Source: Actinocrinis puniceicyclus
GTDB lineage: Bacteria; Actinomycetota; Actinomycetes; Streptomycetales; Catenulisporaceae
Direction: 5' to 3'
DNA: 38,304 bases
Assembly: GCF_018283645.1 (NCBI RefSeq)
Contig: NZ_JAGSXH010000058.1
Location: forward strand, 1 to 38,304
Every line of letters starts with the position of its first letter. Position 1 is the first letter of the stretch. Position numbers and translations under genes: made by a program. Below are positions 23,401 to 32,600 of this stretch, piece by piece. The notes beneath the pieces are model-generated. The model was given only the letters and a program-made list of their open reading frames with translations. It was not told where the DNA came from and ran no database searches.

Positions 23401-24945
23401 GGGCGAGGCCGCGGATGGTTGCGCGGACGCGAGCGAGCGCGCGGATCCCGCGGCCCGGTGCGACGGCTCGGCCGCCCTGCGTTCGGCGAGCACGGCTTCG
23501 AGCTCTGATACCAGACCCATCGCCTCGGGCCCGGTGGCGGCGAGCCGGATCCCGCCGAGCGGGCTGTGCGCCGAGGAGGTGTGCGGCAGCCACTTGAGCC
23601 AGTCCCAGTCGGGCATGCTCACGGAGGAGGCGACGGCCGCGAGGCACAGTTCCGCCGGGGAGTGCAGCGCCGTGGCCTCGATGACCAGCGCGCGGGCGGC
23701 CTCCAGCATCGCCTCGCGCGGACCGGCCAGGCCGAGCGCACCGTCGTCCGCCGGATTCGCGACCACCGGCACGCCGTCGACGTGCGTGAAGCGGGCCGCC
23801 TGCTCCTCCAGCTTCGCGCGGTGCTCGCTCGGCGGCCCGGGCGGCAGCGTTATCTGCGAGCGGGACGGGCGCCGCCCGGTGCCGAGCCGCAGCTCGCCGA
23901 AGCCGGGCTCGCCGGGGCGCCGGGCCCACAGCAGCTCGCCGGTGTGCGCGATCGCGTCGCGGCAGTCGGCGAGGGTCGGATGCTCCTGGACGCGGGCCTG
24001 GAACTCGCGCCGCGCGGCGTCCTCGGCGCGGGCGGCGAACTCGGCCAGTTCGGATTCGAAGCGTTCGATGTCCCGCTTGTGGCGCCGGTTGCCGCTCATG
24101 AACGACTCGGCCGCGTAGCCGACGCTCATCAGTGGGCTGAGTGCCGCGAAGACCAGGGCGTTGCTCGACCGTCCGGAGACCGCGTACATCATGCCGCCCA
24201 TGAACAGCGGCGCGACCATCGGGATCAGCGGCGGCCTGGTGCGTTCCCGGGGACCGGGCGCGGTCGGCGCCGCCAGTTGCTCGCCGGGGAAACGCGGTTC
24301 CAGGCGCGGGGGCCTGATGAACGCGGCGCCGGTCGCCGCCGAGCCGCCTGCCGCCGCGGCGCTCGGCGCGGCGCCGATGGTGAGCATCAGTTCGGTGTCA
24401 CCCAGCTCGACCCGGTCGCCGGAGCGCAGGATCGCGCGAGTCACGTCCCGCTGCCCGATCTGCACGCCGTTGGCCGAAGCCTGGTCGTGTATCTCCACCG
24501 AGGTGCCCACTGTGATGAGGGCGTGACGACGGGAGATCTGCGGGTCGGCCAGCCGCACCTGGCAGTCCGGGCCGCGCCCGACGAGGTTGTCGCCCAGACG
24601 CAGGGTTATGCGACGGCCGGCCTCGATGCCGCCGGTGACGACGAGGGTCGCGCCGGACTCGGGCGAGGGCTGCACCAGCGTGCCCGAGGCGCTGGTCACC
24701 GCCACCGCCATGCCGGATCGCAGGATACTGCGGCCGACCTTGGCCGCCGGGTCGATGGCGGGCGCGGCCGCGTGCTGGGCGGCGCCCGCCGGGCGCAGGG
24801 TGGCGTCCGGCAGTACCGCGGGCGCCTTCGGGTCGGCGCGTTGCAGGAACTCGGCCAGCTCGCCGATCCGCGCGTCGGCGTCGAGGGTGGCCAGCAGGTC
24901 GACCTGCTCTCCGTCGCGACGCTGCAGGGTCAGTTTCAACTTCAC
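20452..24945 (-). CDS. EssC/EccC-type FtsK/SpoIIIE ATPase with N-terminal FHA domain
   Basis: This 1497-residue protein has the layout of a type VII secretion motor. Residues 1-80 look ubiquitin-like and 108-190 form an FHA domain (GRGPDCQVRL, ISRRHALI, SANGVQIG). Two membrane helices lie near 238-285. Three ATPase modules follow: the first with Walker A GGTTGAGKSE (698-707) and Walker B VIVVDEF, the second with GASGSGKST (1025-1033) and LLLIDNF, the third with GPAGSGRRT (1304-1312), where the Walker Lys is Arg. Only the first looks fully canonical, as in EccC proteins. The FHA domain is like that of Firmicute EssC and would bind phosphothreonine. GTG 24945 follows GAAGGAGG and overlaps the previous stop (GTGA). 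It should pump a protein substrate through the membrane. Confidence 0.88.
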   Translation of the reverse strand: MKLKLTLQRRDGEQVDLLATLDADARIGELAEFLQRADPKAPAVLPDATLRPAGAAQHAAAPAIDPAAKVGRSILRSGMAVAVTSASGTLVQPSPESGATLVVTGGIEAGRRITLRLGDNLVGRGPDCQVRLADPQISRRHALITVGTSVEIHDQASANGVQIGQRDVTRAILRSGDRVELGDTELMLTIGAAPSAAAAGGSAATGAAFIRPPRLEPRFPGEQLAAPTAPGPRERTRPPLIPMVAPLFMGGMMYAVSGRSSNALVFAALSPLMSVGYAAESFMSGNRRHKRDIERFESELAEFAARAEDAARREFQARVQEHPTLADCRDAIAHTGELLWARRPGEPGFGELRLGTGRRPSRSQITLPPGPPSEHRAKLEEQAARFTHVDGVPVVANPADDGALGLAGPREAMLEAARALVIEATALHSPAELCLAAVASSVSMPDWDWLKWLPHTSSAHSPLGGIRLAATGPEAMGLVSELEAVLAERRAAEPSHRAAGSARSLASAQPSAASPGRGPAILVLVENDAPVERSRLVELAERGGPLGVHVLWLASDRALLPAACRVVVTYTQDPRHATAAFLRAGQSVEPLAVEGVSRREALDLARALAPLVDAGARVEDEGDLPGSVPLLSIYEDLLSPQAEAVLGRWSANQSIVTGPRAPEKPARHAGGLRAFIGRTATGVHSLDLRADGPHALVGGTTGAGKSELLQSWILALAANYSPQRVTFLLVDYKGGSAFGGLSTLPHAIGLVTDLDQHLVRRALISLGAELRYRERLFAKYRAKDLIELEKLGVAEAPPSLVIVVDEFAALVKELPEFVDGMIDVAQRGRSLGVHLILATQRPGGVITPNLRANTNLRVALRVADEADSLDVLGVKDAAYFDPGYPGRAVSKTGPGRLIPFQTAYAGGWTSEQPPPAQIQVEELRFGGGSPWRTETTQAPANQGPTDLARLVEAIRAASAQAVLPAPRLPWRAPLQAVYDLVTLLDPAAPGAAPALVFGVRDDPENQAQPTVAFEPDVHGNLAVYGASGSGKSTLLRALAIAAGFPAHAGPCQVYALDFGTRALAMLEELPHVGAVIPGEDDERVERLVGTLTELVSRRKQAYAAVDCGTVTDYRARTGCWEEPRVLLLIDNFLPLRQAYDGIPGRAHVFNQLAAIAAEGRPVGVHVVLSADRANSVPAGLASTMQQRVVLRMTEDSGYSGLGVPANILKQTSPPGRGLIGRAEIQAAILGTAPALGDQAANIRVLAQEMIEEGVPAAPGVARLDELIPLAQLPSEREGRPVFARGLRDLEPVAFAPRGTLLIAGPAGSGRRTALRTVAAALHRWKPGTRLFYLGASEAETYSLPLWESRAGDPQEAEKLLKEFATAVAARDPQRRVALFVDELVPFLTLDQTRTGLEQLVPACLMGHGLLVVQSETAALQNVPISASSLMSKLKSGPAGLLLTPDASDPQVFPGLNTSKLDRDDFPPGRALFLNSGKSAVVQVALADDASGLMRAIA

Positions 24946-27221
24946 GGCGTGCCTCCTTCGGCGGCGTCGGGGCGGGCTCGCGACGCCAGCGTGCTGCGCA
25001 GCGAGAGCGTGGCGAGGAAGCGGCGGTGCCTGCGACTGGCGCGGGCCATGGCGCGCCTGGCCTCGTCGACGCGTTTCCAGTAGGCGGCGGCCTGGTGCGT
25101 GGTCGGGTCCGTCGGGCCGAACACCATCACGTCGGCGGTCCAGGCGAGGTCGGCCAGGTCGTACGCGGCGAGAGCGAGCGCCTGCACCCTGCGTGTGCCG
25201 AACTCGGGCACTGACACGCCAAGGTCACGCGCGTAGTCGGTCAGCTCCCGCCAACCAGCTGAGTACCGGCTGACCGGCGGTCCGCTGGTGCGCCGCCGGT
25301 GCCTGCGCCGGGCCTTGAGCGCGTACGCCGCGCCGTAGATCGCCGCGGCCGCGAGTATGGGTGACAGGAATCTGACAATGCGCATCAGGAGGTTGAGCAG
25401 CCAGGCGAGGGAACCGCCGGTGCCGGGCGGCAGTGGGCCCGGGACCACATGCGTGGCGTGCGTTTCCTTGTCGGTGGTCGGCGGATGTGCCGCGTTCGGC
25501 GGCGGCACGGGGGCCGCCGCGGCGTCCTGGACCTGCTGCGGCGGCTCCTGGTCGGGCTTCTTCGTGCTGTCCGGCATGAAGGCCGTGTCCGGGACGGTGA
25601 CCCACGCGCCGCCGGCCACGTGCAGTTCGACCCAGGCGTGCACGTCCTTGCCTTGCACGACGCCGTCGCTCTCGGGGATCGCGCCGAGCACGACCCGCGC
25701 GGGCATGCCGAGGCTGTTGGCGGCCAGCGCGTACGCGGCGGCGTACTGCTCGTCGTCGCCGACCGGCTGCGCGCCGTTGAGGAATCCGGAGAGGCGGAAC
25801 ATGCTGTGTCCGGGCAGGTATTGGGTCTCGCCGGGTCCGCCGTCGCTGTATGCGCCGGTCGTGCGCAGGTAGGTGGCGATCGCCTGGAGTTGCGCGCTCA
25901 GCCCGCTTGCTCCCTTCGCCCAGGTGGCGGCACGGCTGGCGAACTGCGCGCCGAAGCCGTCGGTCAGGTCGGGCGGACCGTAGGGCGGCGGCGCGGCCGA
26001 GTAGGTCGGCGCGGTCAGGTCGGTGTGCAGCGTGAAGGTGGTTGCGGCGGGAAGGCCGTTGATGACGACCCCTGATGCGGAGGCGACGTTGTATCGCAGG
26101 TCTGCGGCCAGTTGCCTGGTATCGGCGCCGGTGAAGGAGATCGAGGTGACGCTGCCCGCGGTGGGGAGCCAGACGTCGATGTCGCTCGCCGATGCGTAGG
26201 CGCGGGCGATGGTGATCCGCACGGTGCTCGTCGGGCCGGGTGCCGCGACCGCGTCGGCGGCGTCGGGGGTGATGACGGAGCCGACGCGCAGGAAGGCCGC
26301 GGCGCCGGCGCGGTTGGTGGCGCCCCAGACCGAGCCGTTGTAGTCATCGAGGGTTGCGATGCGCACGGGGGTGCCGACCGGCAGTCCGGTGACCGTGAAC
26401 AACGTCTGATCCCACAACTCGTTCGCGTCGCGGGTGTACTTGCGGTAGCCGACCAGCGGGCTCGGGTACTTGTTCAGGTCGAGCGGCGGGAGCACCCGGT
26501 CGCGCAGAACCGCGCGGTTCTGCGGGTCGCTGCCGGGCAGCAGGGGACCGGCGAGGGCGGCCATGGCGGCGGCGATGCAGAGCACGACGATCGCGGCGAT
26601 CGGCTTGTAGTGACGGCGGGAGCCGTCCGCCGCCGTGGGCTGGACGCGGCGCACGCGCAGCGCCGACCAGGAGAGGCAGAGCACGGCGGTGGCCAGGCCG
26701 GTGGCGGACCACGGCGCGTGCGAGCGGGTGCCGAGCGCGATCGCGCCGCCGAGCAGCAGCAGCGGTGCGGCCAGCGGGAGCGCTGCGGCGCGCACGCGCC
26801 GGGCCAGGGTCAGGCTCAGGGCGGCCGCGACAAGGCCGAGGATGAAGGGGACGGCGAGCAGGGGGCCGTCCGCGGTCACCGGCGGGGTGGTGGTGAGCAG
26901 TTCCTTCCAGCCGGAGACGGCCGCGGCGGCGACGGTGCGCAGCGCGGGCAGGCTCGGTGCGAAGCCCGCGACGCAGTCCGCGCGGTCGAGCAGCGCGGGG
27001 CCGACGAGGAGGTACGCCAGGACGGTGCCGAGCGCGGTGATCAGTGTGGAGGCACGCAGTGCGTAGGTGAGGTAGGCGAGGGCGAGGCCGAGCGCGATGC
27101 CGATCGCGCCGATCGCGAGGTAGCTCCAGTCAATGTATGTGGTACGCAGGTCGGCGAGCGTGGCGCTTTGCGAGGTGCGCGCCGCGCCGCGCAGTTTCGC
27201 GGAGAGAGGATAGGTGCTCAT
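24942..27221 (-). CDS. Transglutaminase-like membrane protein (TgpA-like), catalytic Cys replaced
   Basis: A 759-residue membrane protein: several helices in residues 30-230, an extracytoplasmic region of about 330 residues with a transglutaminase fold, a helix near 600-625 and a cytoplasmic C-terminal tail. The transglutaminase core is recognisable as QPVGDDEQYAAAYALAANS and GMPARVVLGA (486-514), DVHAWVEL (His528) and VPDTAF (Asp545). The catalytic Cys is expected at the second Asp of GDDEQY (about 490), so the domain is probably not a working thiol enzyme and may bind peptides or act structurally. MoxR-DUF58-transglutaminase neighbourhoods are widespread in bacteria. ATG 27221 follows GGAGGCG, overlaps the DUF58 stop and is overlapped by the EssC start. 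Confidence 0.87.
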   Translation of the reverse strand: MSTYPLSAKLRGAARTSQSATLADLRTTYIDWSYLAIGAIGIALGLALAYLTYALRASTLITALGTVLAYLLVGPALLDRADCVAGFAPSLPALRTVAAAAVSGWKELLTTTPPVTADGPLLAVPFILGLVAAALSLTLARRVRAAALPLAAPLLLLGGAIALGTRSHAPWSATGLATAVLCLSWSALRVRRVQPTAADGSRRHYKPIAAIVVLCIAAAMAALAGPLLPGSDPQNRAVLRDRVLPPLDLNKYPSPLVGYRKYTRDANELWDQTLFTVTGLPVGTPVRIATLDDYNGSVWGATNRAGAAAFLRVGSVITPDAADAVAAPGPTSTVRITIARAYASASDIDVWLPTAGSVTSISFTGADTRQLAADLRYNVASASGVVINGLPAATTFTLHTDLTAPTYSAAPPPYGPPDLTDGFGAQFASRAATWAKGASGLSAQLQAIATYLRTTGAYSDGGPGETQYLPGHSMFRLSGFLNGAQPVGDDEQYAAAYALAANSLGMPARVVLGAIPESDGVVQGKDVHAWVELHVAGGAWVTVPDTAFMPDSTKKPDQEPPQQVQDAAAAPVPPPNAAHPPTTDKETHATHVVPGPLPPGTGGSLAWLLNLLMRIVRFLSPILAAAAIYGAAYALKARRRHRRRTSGPPVSRYSAGWRELTDYARDLGVSVPEFGTRRVQALALAAYDLADLAWTADVMVFGPTDPTTHQAAAYWKRVDEARRAMARASRRHRRFLATLSLRSTLASRARPDAAEGGTP

Positions 27222-28573
27222 CGGACGCCTCCGGAGGCGAGCAGGGCACGCAGATCAGGTAGCTGAGCGAGCGTGTACACGTTCATCGCAGTGCCGGGGA
27301 CGACGCCGCTGCGCTTGGCGGGGTCGACTCGCAGGGCATTGACCGCCACTTCGGGCCGCAGGCCGCCCCGCACCTGGCGCAGCCGGGCCCCGTCCGCGTT
27401 CGGGCCGGTGACCAGCAGCGCGACGCTGGTGTGCGGGGCGAGCCCGGCGCTGCGCGCGACCAGTGCGCCGAAGTCGCCGCCAGTGGCGAACCGCGCGCGG
27501 GCGCAGGCGTCGAAGAGCGCTGCTTCGTCGGTCAGGTCGCGCACCTGCCGGTCGGCGACGACGATCGTCGCGCCGATCCGGTCTTCGATCGCCCGGCGCG
27601 CGACCGACGCGGCGGCGCTGATCGCGGTCTCGAACTGATCAGGGTCCGTATAAGAGGCGACGTCGCCGTCGACGGCGATCAGCAGGTGCGTGCTGTGGGT
27701 CTGGAGGAACTGGCGTACCAGGAAGCGCTGCGAGCCGGGGGCGAGGGAGCCGACGCGGGCCGAGGAGCGCCAGTGGATGTGCCGCCGGTCGTCGCCGCGC
27801 ACGTAGTCGCGCAGGGTGTGGAAGTCCAGGTCGCTGGGCGAGATCTGCTCGTCGGTGCGGCCTTCCAGGTCGTGCAGCAGGCCGGCGCCGAGCGGGCTGA
27901 GCGGCACCGTGCGCGGGTAGACGATCAGCTCTTTGACTTCCGGCCACTGCACGGTGCGGCGCAGCAGCCCGAGCGGGTCGGCGCGGACCGTGGTGGCGGG
28001 GCCGATGGCGATCACGCCACGCCGTTCGGCCGAGATCGGCGGGAAATCGTCGACGATCACGCTCTGGTCGCGCCCGAGGCGCGGCGCGGGGACCGCTACG
28101 GGCTGCTGGTTACCGACCGGGCCCACGGCCAGTTCGAGGCCGACGGGCAGCAGCATGCGCTGCGCGCGGTTGGTCAGCTCGACGGTCAGGTCCACGGTTT
28201 CGCCCGCCGGGACCCGCCAGCGCTCGGGCCGCACGGTGACGCGCACGGGCGCGCGTCCGAGGACGAACGCGATGGACAGCAGGATACTGATGAACCCGGC
28301 CGTGGCCGCGACGGTCAGTTCCAACCAGCCGAAGTGTGCGCCGACCAGCCAGGCCGTGAGCGAGCCGAGCAGCACGCCGCGTCCCGCGCCGGTCAGCACG
28401 CGCGAGGGCGGCGCGAGGTACCGCGCGGACAGGTCGCGACCGACGCGGGCAATGCGCAGGATCGCGTCGGCTGCGGGCCGCAGTCGGGTCTCGTGGCGGC
28501 GCAGCGCCTGCGGAAGTCGGAGGCGAGAGCGCGGCGCGCTGGAGCGGCGCCCGGTCGGGTAGGTCAGGTTCAT
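27218..28573 (-). CDS. DUF58 domain protein
   Basis: A 451-residue protein with two hydrophobic helices near residues 60-105, a beta-sandwich middle part (VRVTVRPERWRVPAGE) and the DUF58 hallmark LRDYVRGDDRRHIHWRSSAR (about 256-275), followed by a vWA-like alpha/beta region. DUF58 proteins accompany MoxR ATPases and are thought to be partners in metal-dependent chaperone or assembly work at the membrane. The ATG follows GAGGA with an 8-bp spacer, lies 11 bp after the MoxR stop, and its stop overlaps the transglutaminase-like start. Biochemical function is not known for this family. Confidence 0.9.
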   Translation of the reverse strand: MNLTYPTGRRSSAPRSRLRLPQALRRHETRLRPAADAILRIARVGRDLSARYLAPPSRVLTGAGRGVLLGSLTAWLVGAHFGWLELTVAATAGFISILLSIAFVLGRAPVRVTVRPERWRVPAGETVDLTVELTNRAQRMLLPVGLELAVGPVGNQQPVAVPAPRLGRDQSVIVDDFPPISAERRGVIAIGPATTVRADPLGLLRRTVQWPEVKELIVYPRTVPLSPLGAGLLHDLEGRTDEQISPSDLDFHTLRDYVRGDDRRHIHWRSSARVGSLAPGSQRFLVRQFLQTHSTHLLIAVDGDVASYTDPDQFETAISAAASVARRAIEDRIGATIVVADRQVRDLTDEAALFDACARARFATGGDFGALVARSAGLAPHTSVALLVTGPNADGARLRQVRGGLRPEVAVNALRVDPAKRSGVVPGTAMNVYTLAQLPDLRALLASGGVR

Positions 28574-28584
28574 CTCGGTGTTCC

Positions 28585-29616
28585 TCAGCGGTCCACGGGC
28601 GGCGGGACGCTGCGCAGGACGCGCTCAAGCAGTTGCGACGCCGCGGCGGATGTGGAGCCGGCGCCGAAGGAGTGGCCAGTGCCGGGGGTGGTGCCGGCAG
28701 CGCCGTCGAAGCGGGCTTCCGGCTTGAGCGTGACGCGGTGGGCCAGGACGGGCAGCGCGAGCCGGTCGATGTCGTCCGGCAGCACGAAGTTGCGGCCTTG
28801 CGAGATCGCCCAGGTTTTCGCGCAGCGCACCAGCGCGAGGCAGCCGCGCGGTGAGACGCCGAGTTGTATGTGCTCGTGGTTGCGTGTGGCCTCCGCGATG
28901 CGGCCGACGTAGTCGAGGCAGCCCCAGCGCACGGTGACCAGGTCGGCGGCGCGGATGAGTTCTGATACCGCGTAGGAGGAGACGACCCGGTTCACGGTGG
29001 CGGACCGGTCGCGCACCTCGGCTGCGGCGAGCAGTTCGACCAGCGATTCACGGTCGGGGTAGCCGAGCGCGATCTTCATCAGGAAGCGGTCGAGTTGCGC
29101 TTCGGGCAGCGGGTAGGTGCCGGCGTGCTCGACGGGGTTCTGTGTCGCGATCACCATGAACGGGCTTTGCAGTTCGTGGGTTTCGCCGTCGACGGTGACC
29201 TTCGCCTCCTCCATGACCTGAAGCAGCGCGGACTGGGTCTTGGGCGAGGCGCGGTTGATCTCGTCGGCCAGCACGATCTCGTTGAAGATCGGGCCGGCCA
29301 GGAACTCGAAGGAGCGCTTCTCCTGGTCGTAGACGTGCACGCCGGTGACGTCGGCGGGCAGCAGGTCCGGGGTGAACTGGATGCGTCCGCTGCGGCCGTC
29401 GACGATCTGCGCGATGGCCTTCGCCAGGGAGGTCTTGCCGGTGCCCGGGTAGTCCTCAAGCAGCAGGTGGCCGCCGGACAGCAGGCAGGTGAGCGCGAGC
29501 CGGATCGGTTCCTCCTTGCCGAGGATGGCGACCCCGACGTTCTGCACCATCCGGTCGAACAGGTCCTTGAACTTCAGCGCCTCCTCGGCGCTGATCCGCG
29601 GGGCTTCGGTCTGCAT
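28585..29616 (-). CDS. MoxR-family AAA+ ATPase
   Basis: The 343-residue protein has a complete AAA+ module: Walker A YPGTGKTS (56-63), Walker B IVLADEINRA (113-122), sensor 1 in MVIATQNPVEHAGTYPLPEA and the arginine region QLDRFLMKI, followed by the helical lid. MoxR ATPases act as chaperones for assembly or activation of specific complexes, typically with a DUF58 or vWA partner; both neighbours fit. The ribosome-binding site is weak (GGAG, 11 bp away), and the gene starts 69 bp after the giant surface protein gene. It is expected to be cytoplasmic. Confidence 0.93.
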   Translation of the reverse strand: MQTEAPRISAEEALKFKDLFDRMVQNVGVAILGKEEPIRLALTCLLSGGHLLLEDYPGTGKTSLAKAIAQIVDGRSGRIQFTPDLLPADVTGVHVYDQEKRSFEFLAGPIFNEIVLADEINRASPKTQSALLQVMEEAKVTVDGETHELQSPFMVIATQNPVEHAGTYPLPEAQLDRFLMKIALGYPDRESLVELLAAAEVRDRSATVNRVVSSYAVSELIRAADLVTVRWGCLDYVGRIAEATRNHEHIQLGVSPRGCLALVRCAKTWAISQGRNFVLPDDIDRLALPVLAHRVTLKPEARFDGAAGTTPGTGHSFGAGSTSAAASQLLERVLRSVPPPVDR

Positions 29617-29685
29617 GTGCGGTGTGCTCCGTATCGTCGGTGGTGCTGAAAAAGGGAAGACTGGGCGGCAACTATCAGTGCTTTG

Positions 29686-32600
29686 TTATGGCCATACGTA
29701 GGAGCCTTGGACACCGCCACAGGTGACGTAAACCGTTCCGGGCTGGTATCCGAAGTAGGCTCCAGAGTCCTTGCTCTGGTTCGGCCCGTAGACCTCGGTG
29801 AATCCGTTGAAGCCGCCGGCCGAGCTGTTGAAGCTGCACGTCACGTTGCCGCTGAAGTTCGCTGTTTGGATATGGATGTAACCGCATGACGAGTTATTGC
29901 AGGTGTACTTCCCGTCACACAGAGGCTCACCTGTGTAACCGCACAGTGCGCCGCGCGAAACGGTCACCGTCGGCGGAGGCGGCGGAGTCGTGGCCGAACC
30001 GGAGGCGGTCACGGTCGCGCGTCCCGGGTCCGAGACGGTCAGGTTGATCGTGTCCGTGCTGCTGTAGCCCATGTTGTCGCTGCTCGACCAGCTCCACGGC
30101 GCGGTGCCCGTCGTGAAGGTCTGCGTCTGCCTGCTGGTCTGCACGGTCACGGTCGCCGGCTTGCCGTTGGGGTTGACCGACACGGTGAAGTTCACCACCT
30201 GACCACTCGCCGACGCGGACACGTTCGGGCTCTCGATCGGGCCGTACGCCGTCACCGTCGCGGAAACCTGCGCGTCGCACGGGTTTCCCGAGAAGTTCGC
30301 ACCCGAACTCTGGTTGCAGTCCTGGAGGCTGACCGACTGCGCCTGGCCGTTCGTCAGCACGCCGATCGTCTCCTGCACCCCGGTCTGGCCGGAGGTCGGG
30401 AAGGTCCAGCTGCCGCATTGGCCACCGGAGTATGTGCAGGTCACGATCGAGGTCTTACCGTGCGAGGCCGGGGCGTCGAACTTCAACACCGCCTGGCTGT
30501 TCTGACCGGTGGGCGTGGCGGTGTAGTTGGTGATCGGGTCCGGGGTAGCGGCCGCCTCCATCTGCGTTCCCGGACTCGACGGCGAGGTGTGAGTCTTCGC
30601 ATCGAGCGACACATCGGCGTTCGCGGCCGTCACCGTGTACGTGTACACCGTGCCGTCGTTGGCCAGCCCGGAATCAGGGCATGTCAACGCGGCGACCGCG
30701 CTGCACACGGTCTTGGTCCCGCCGCTCGACGCGCGCATGACCGTGTAAGTCGTCGGCCCGGGGCCGTTCGGGTCGACAGCGGTCCATGAGACGTCGACCG
30801 ACCGCTCGGTCGAGTTCGTCGAGTTCGTCACCGCCAGGCTCGGCGCGGCCGGGGCCGGCGGAGCACCCGCGGACTGGCCCTGCACGGTCGCCGACGGTCC
30901 GGGCCCCTGCGCGTTCACGGCGATCACGGTGAACGTGTACACCTGGTCGTTGGTCAGCCCCGTCGCGGTCAGGCTGGTCGTGCTCGAATTCGCCTGGCCG
31001 CCACCGGTCCACGTCACGTCGTACCGGAGCACCGGGGTGCCGGCGTCCACCGGCGCTGCCCAGGCCAGGTGCAGCGTTCCGTCCTGCGGGATCGACGTCA
31101 CCAGCGCGGTCACCGCGTCAGGGACCGTATTCGGCATGGCCGGGGCCGAAGCCGGGCTCGCCGCGCTCCAGTCCACCAGGTTGTGCGCCTGGACCGTGAA
31201 CGTGTACGTCCTTCCGTTGGTCAGGTTGCTGATCGTGCACGGTGAGGCCGCGCAGACCTGCTGACCGCCGGAGTAGCTGACCCGGTAGGAGTCGATCGGC
31301 GCGCCGTTGTCCGCGGGAGTCGGCCAGGACAGCTGCACCGCGCGGCTAAGCACCGTGCGGCCGATCGTCGGCGTTCCCGGGGCGTCCGGCTTGCCGAGGA
31401 CATTGAGCGCGATCTGGCCGGTGCTCTGCCGGTCCGCTCGGCTGCGGTCGGCCACGTCGGTCACTGTGACGGCGAAGGTCTGCGCGCCGTGCGAATCCGT
31501 CCCGGGCGTGATGCGCACCGTCGCGCCGCTCGCCGAGGCGGACGCGGGCATGCCCGAGGTCTGCGACACCGACACCACCGAGATCACCGGATCGGCCAGC
31601 TGCGAGCTGACATACGAGCTCAGATTCACGGTCGCGCTCTGGCCGGCCTTGACGCCGTTGACCGTGATCGGCAGCACGGCGGGCGGCGGGGCGGCGACCA
31701 CCTGCACCAGCAGCTGGCTCGTCGCGCCGCGGAAGCCGACCGCGCCGACCGTGAGCGTTCCGACAGCGTTCGGAGTCGCGGCGCTACCGGCCGTGACGGT
31801 CAGCTTGTGGTCACCGGACCCGGCGAGCGAGAGTCCGGCGGCCGGATGCAGCCACTGCGCCGAGAAGTGCAGCGAACCGGCGGTCGACGCATTCGCCGTC
31901 CACACGTGGCACACCGAGGTCACGTCGATGTTCAGCGGCGCCCCGCCCTCCACTGCGGTCAGCGGGTCGCTCGGGCAGCGCAGCACCGGGGTGTCCGGGC
32001 CGACCTGCACCGGGAGCGTGATCACCGCCATGACCCCGTGCGGATCGGTCAGCGAGGTGCCGTCTGTCACCTGGAAGGTGACCGACGCAGGGCCCGCATA
32101 GCCGCCGGAGGCGGTCAGCACCAGTTGCCCGGTGCCCCGGTTCGCCGCGCTCAGGCCCGGGGAGGGGGCGGCCCAGATCTGGTCGGTCGTGGTCAGCCGC
32201 AGCGGCCTGCCGCTCGGATCGGCGACATAGTCGGACACTGCGATGCTCGTCTTGCCGTTCACCGGCACCGTGATCGACTTGCCGGCCTTCGCGTACGGCG
32301 CTCCGGCTCCCGCCGCGACCACGTGTGCGTAGCCGACCGCCGTCGCGCCTTGCGGGTCACGCACCTCGAAGACATAGATGTGCGGGTTCGCGGCGACCGG
32401 GACGACGAGCTTCCCGCCGACGATCTTCGCCGAGGCGTCGAAGACCTTGGACAAGGTCAGGTCGCCGGGCGTGCCGTCCGGGTCGCCGGCCTGCGCGAGC
32501 ACGTCGAGCGTCGCCGTCGTCGCCTTGCCGTCAGGGGTCGCATACGTGTCGGGGACGACCGGCGGAATGTCGTAGCCGGGCTGGGAGTGCGCCGTGATCG

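Noticed and set aside
21451-23508. A 685-codon open frame on the + strand opposite the EssC-like gene
   Set aside because: It lies wholly inside a well-supported ATPase gene, has no ribosome-binding site and no recognisable domain.
24942-24945. Frameshift between the transglutaminase-like and EssC-like genes
   Set aside because: The 4-bp GTGA overlap is an ordinary coupled start-stop, with a strong ribosome-binding site in front.
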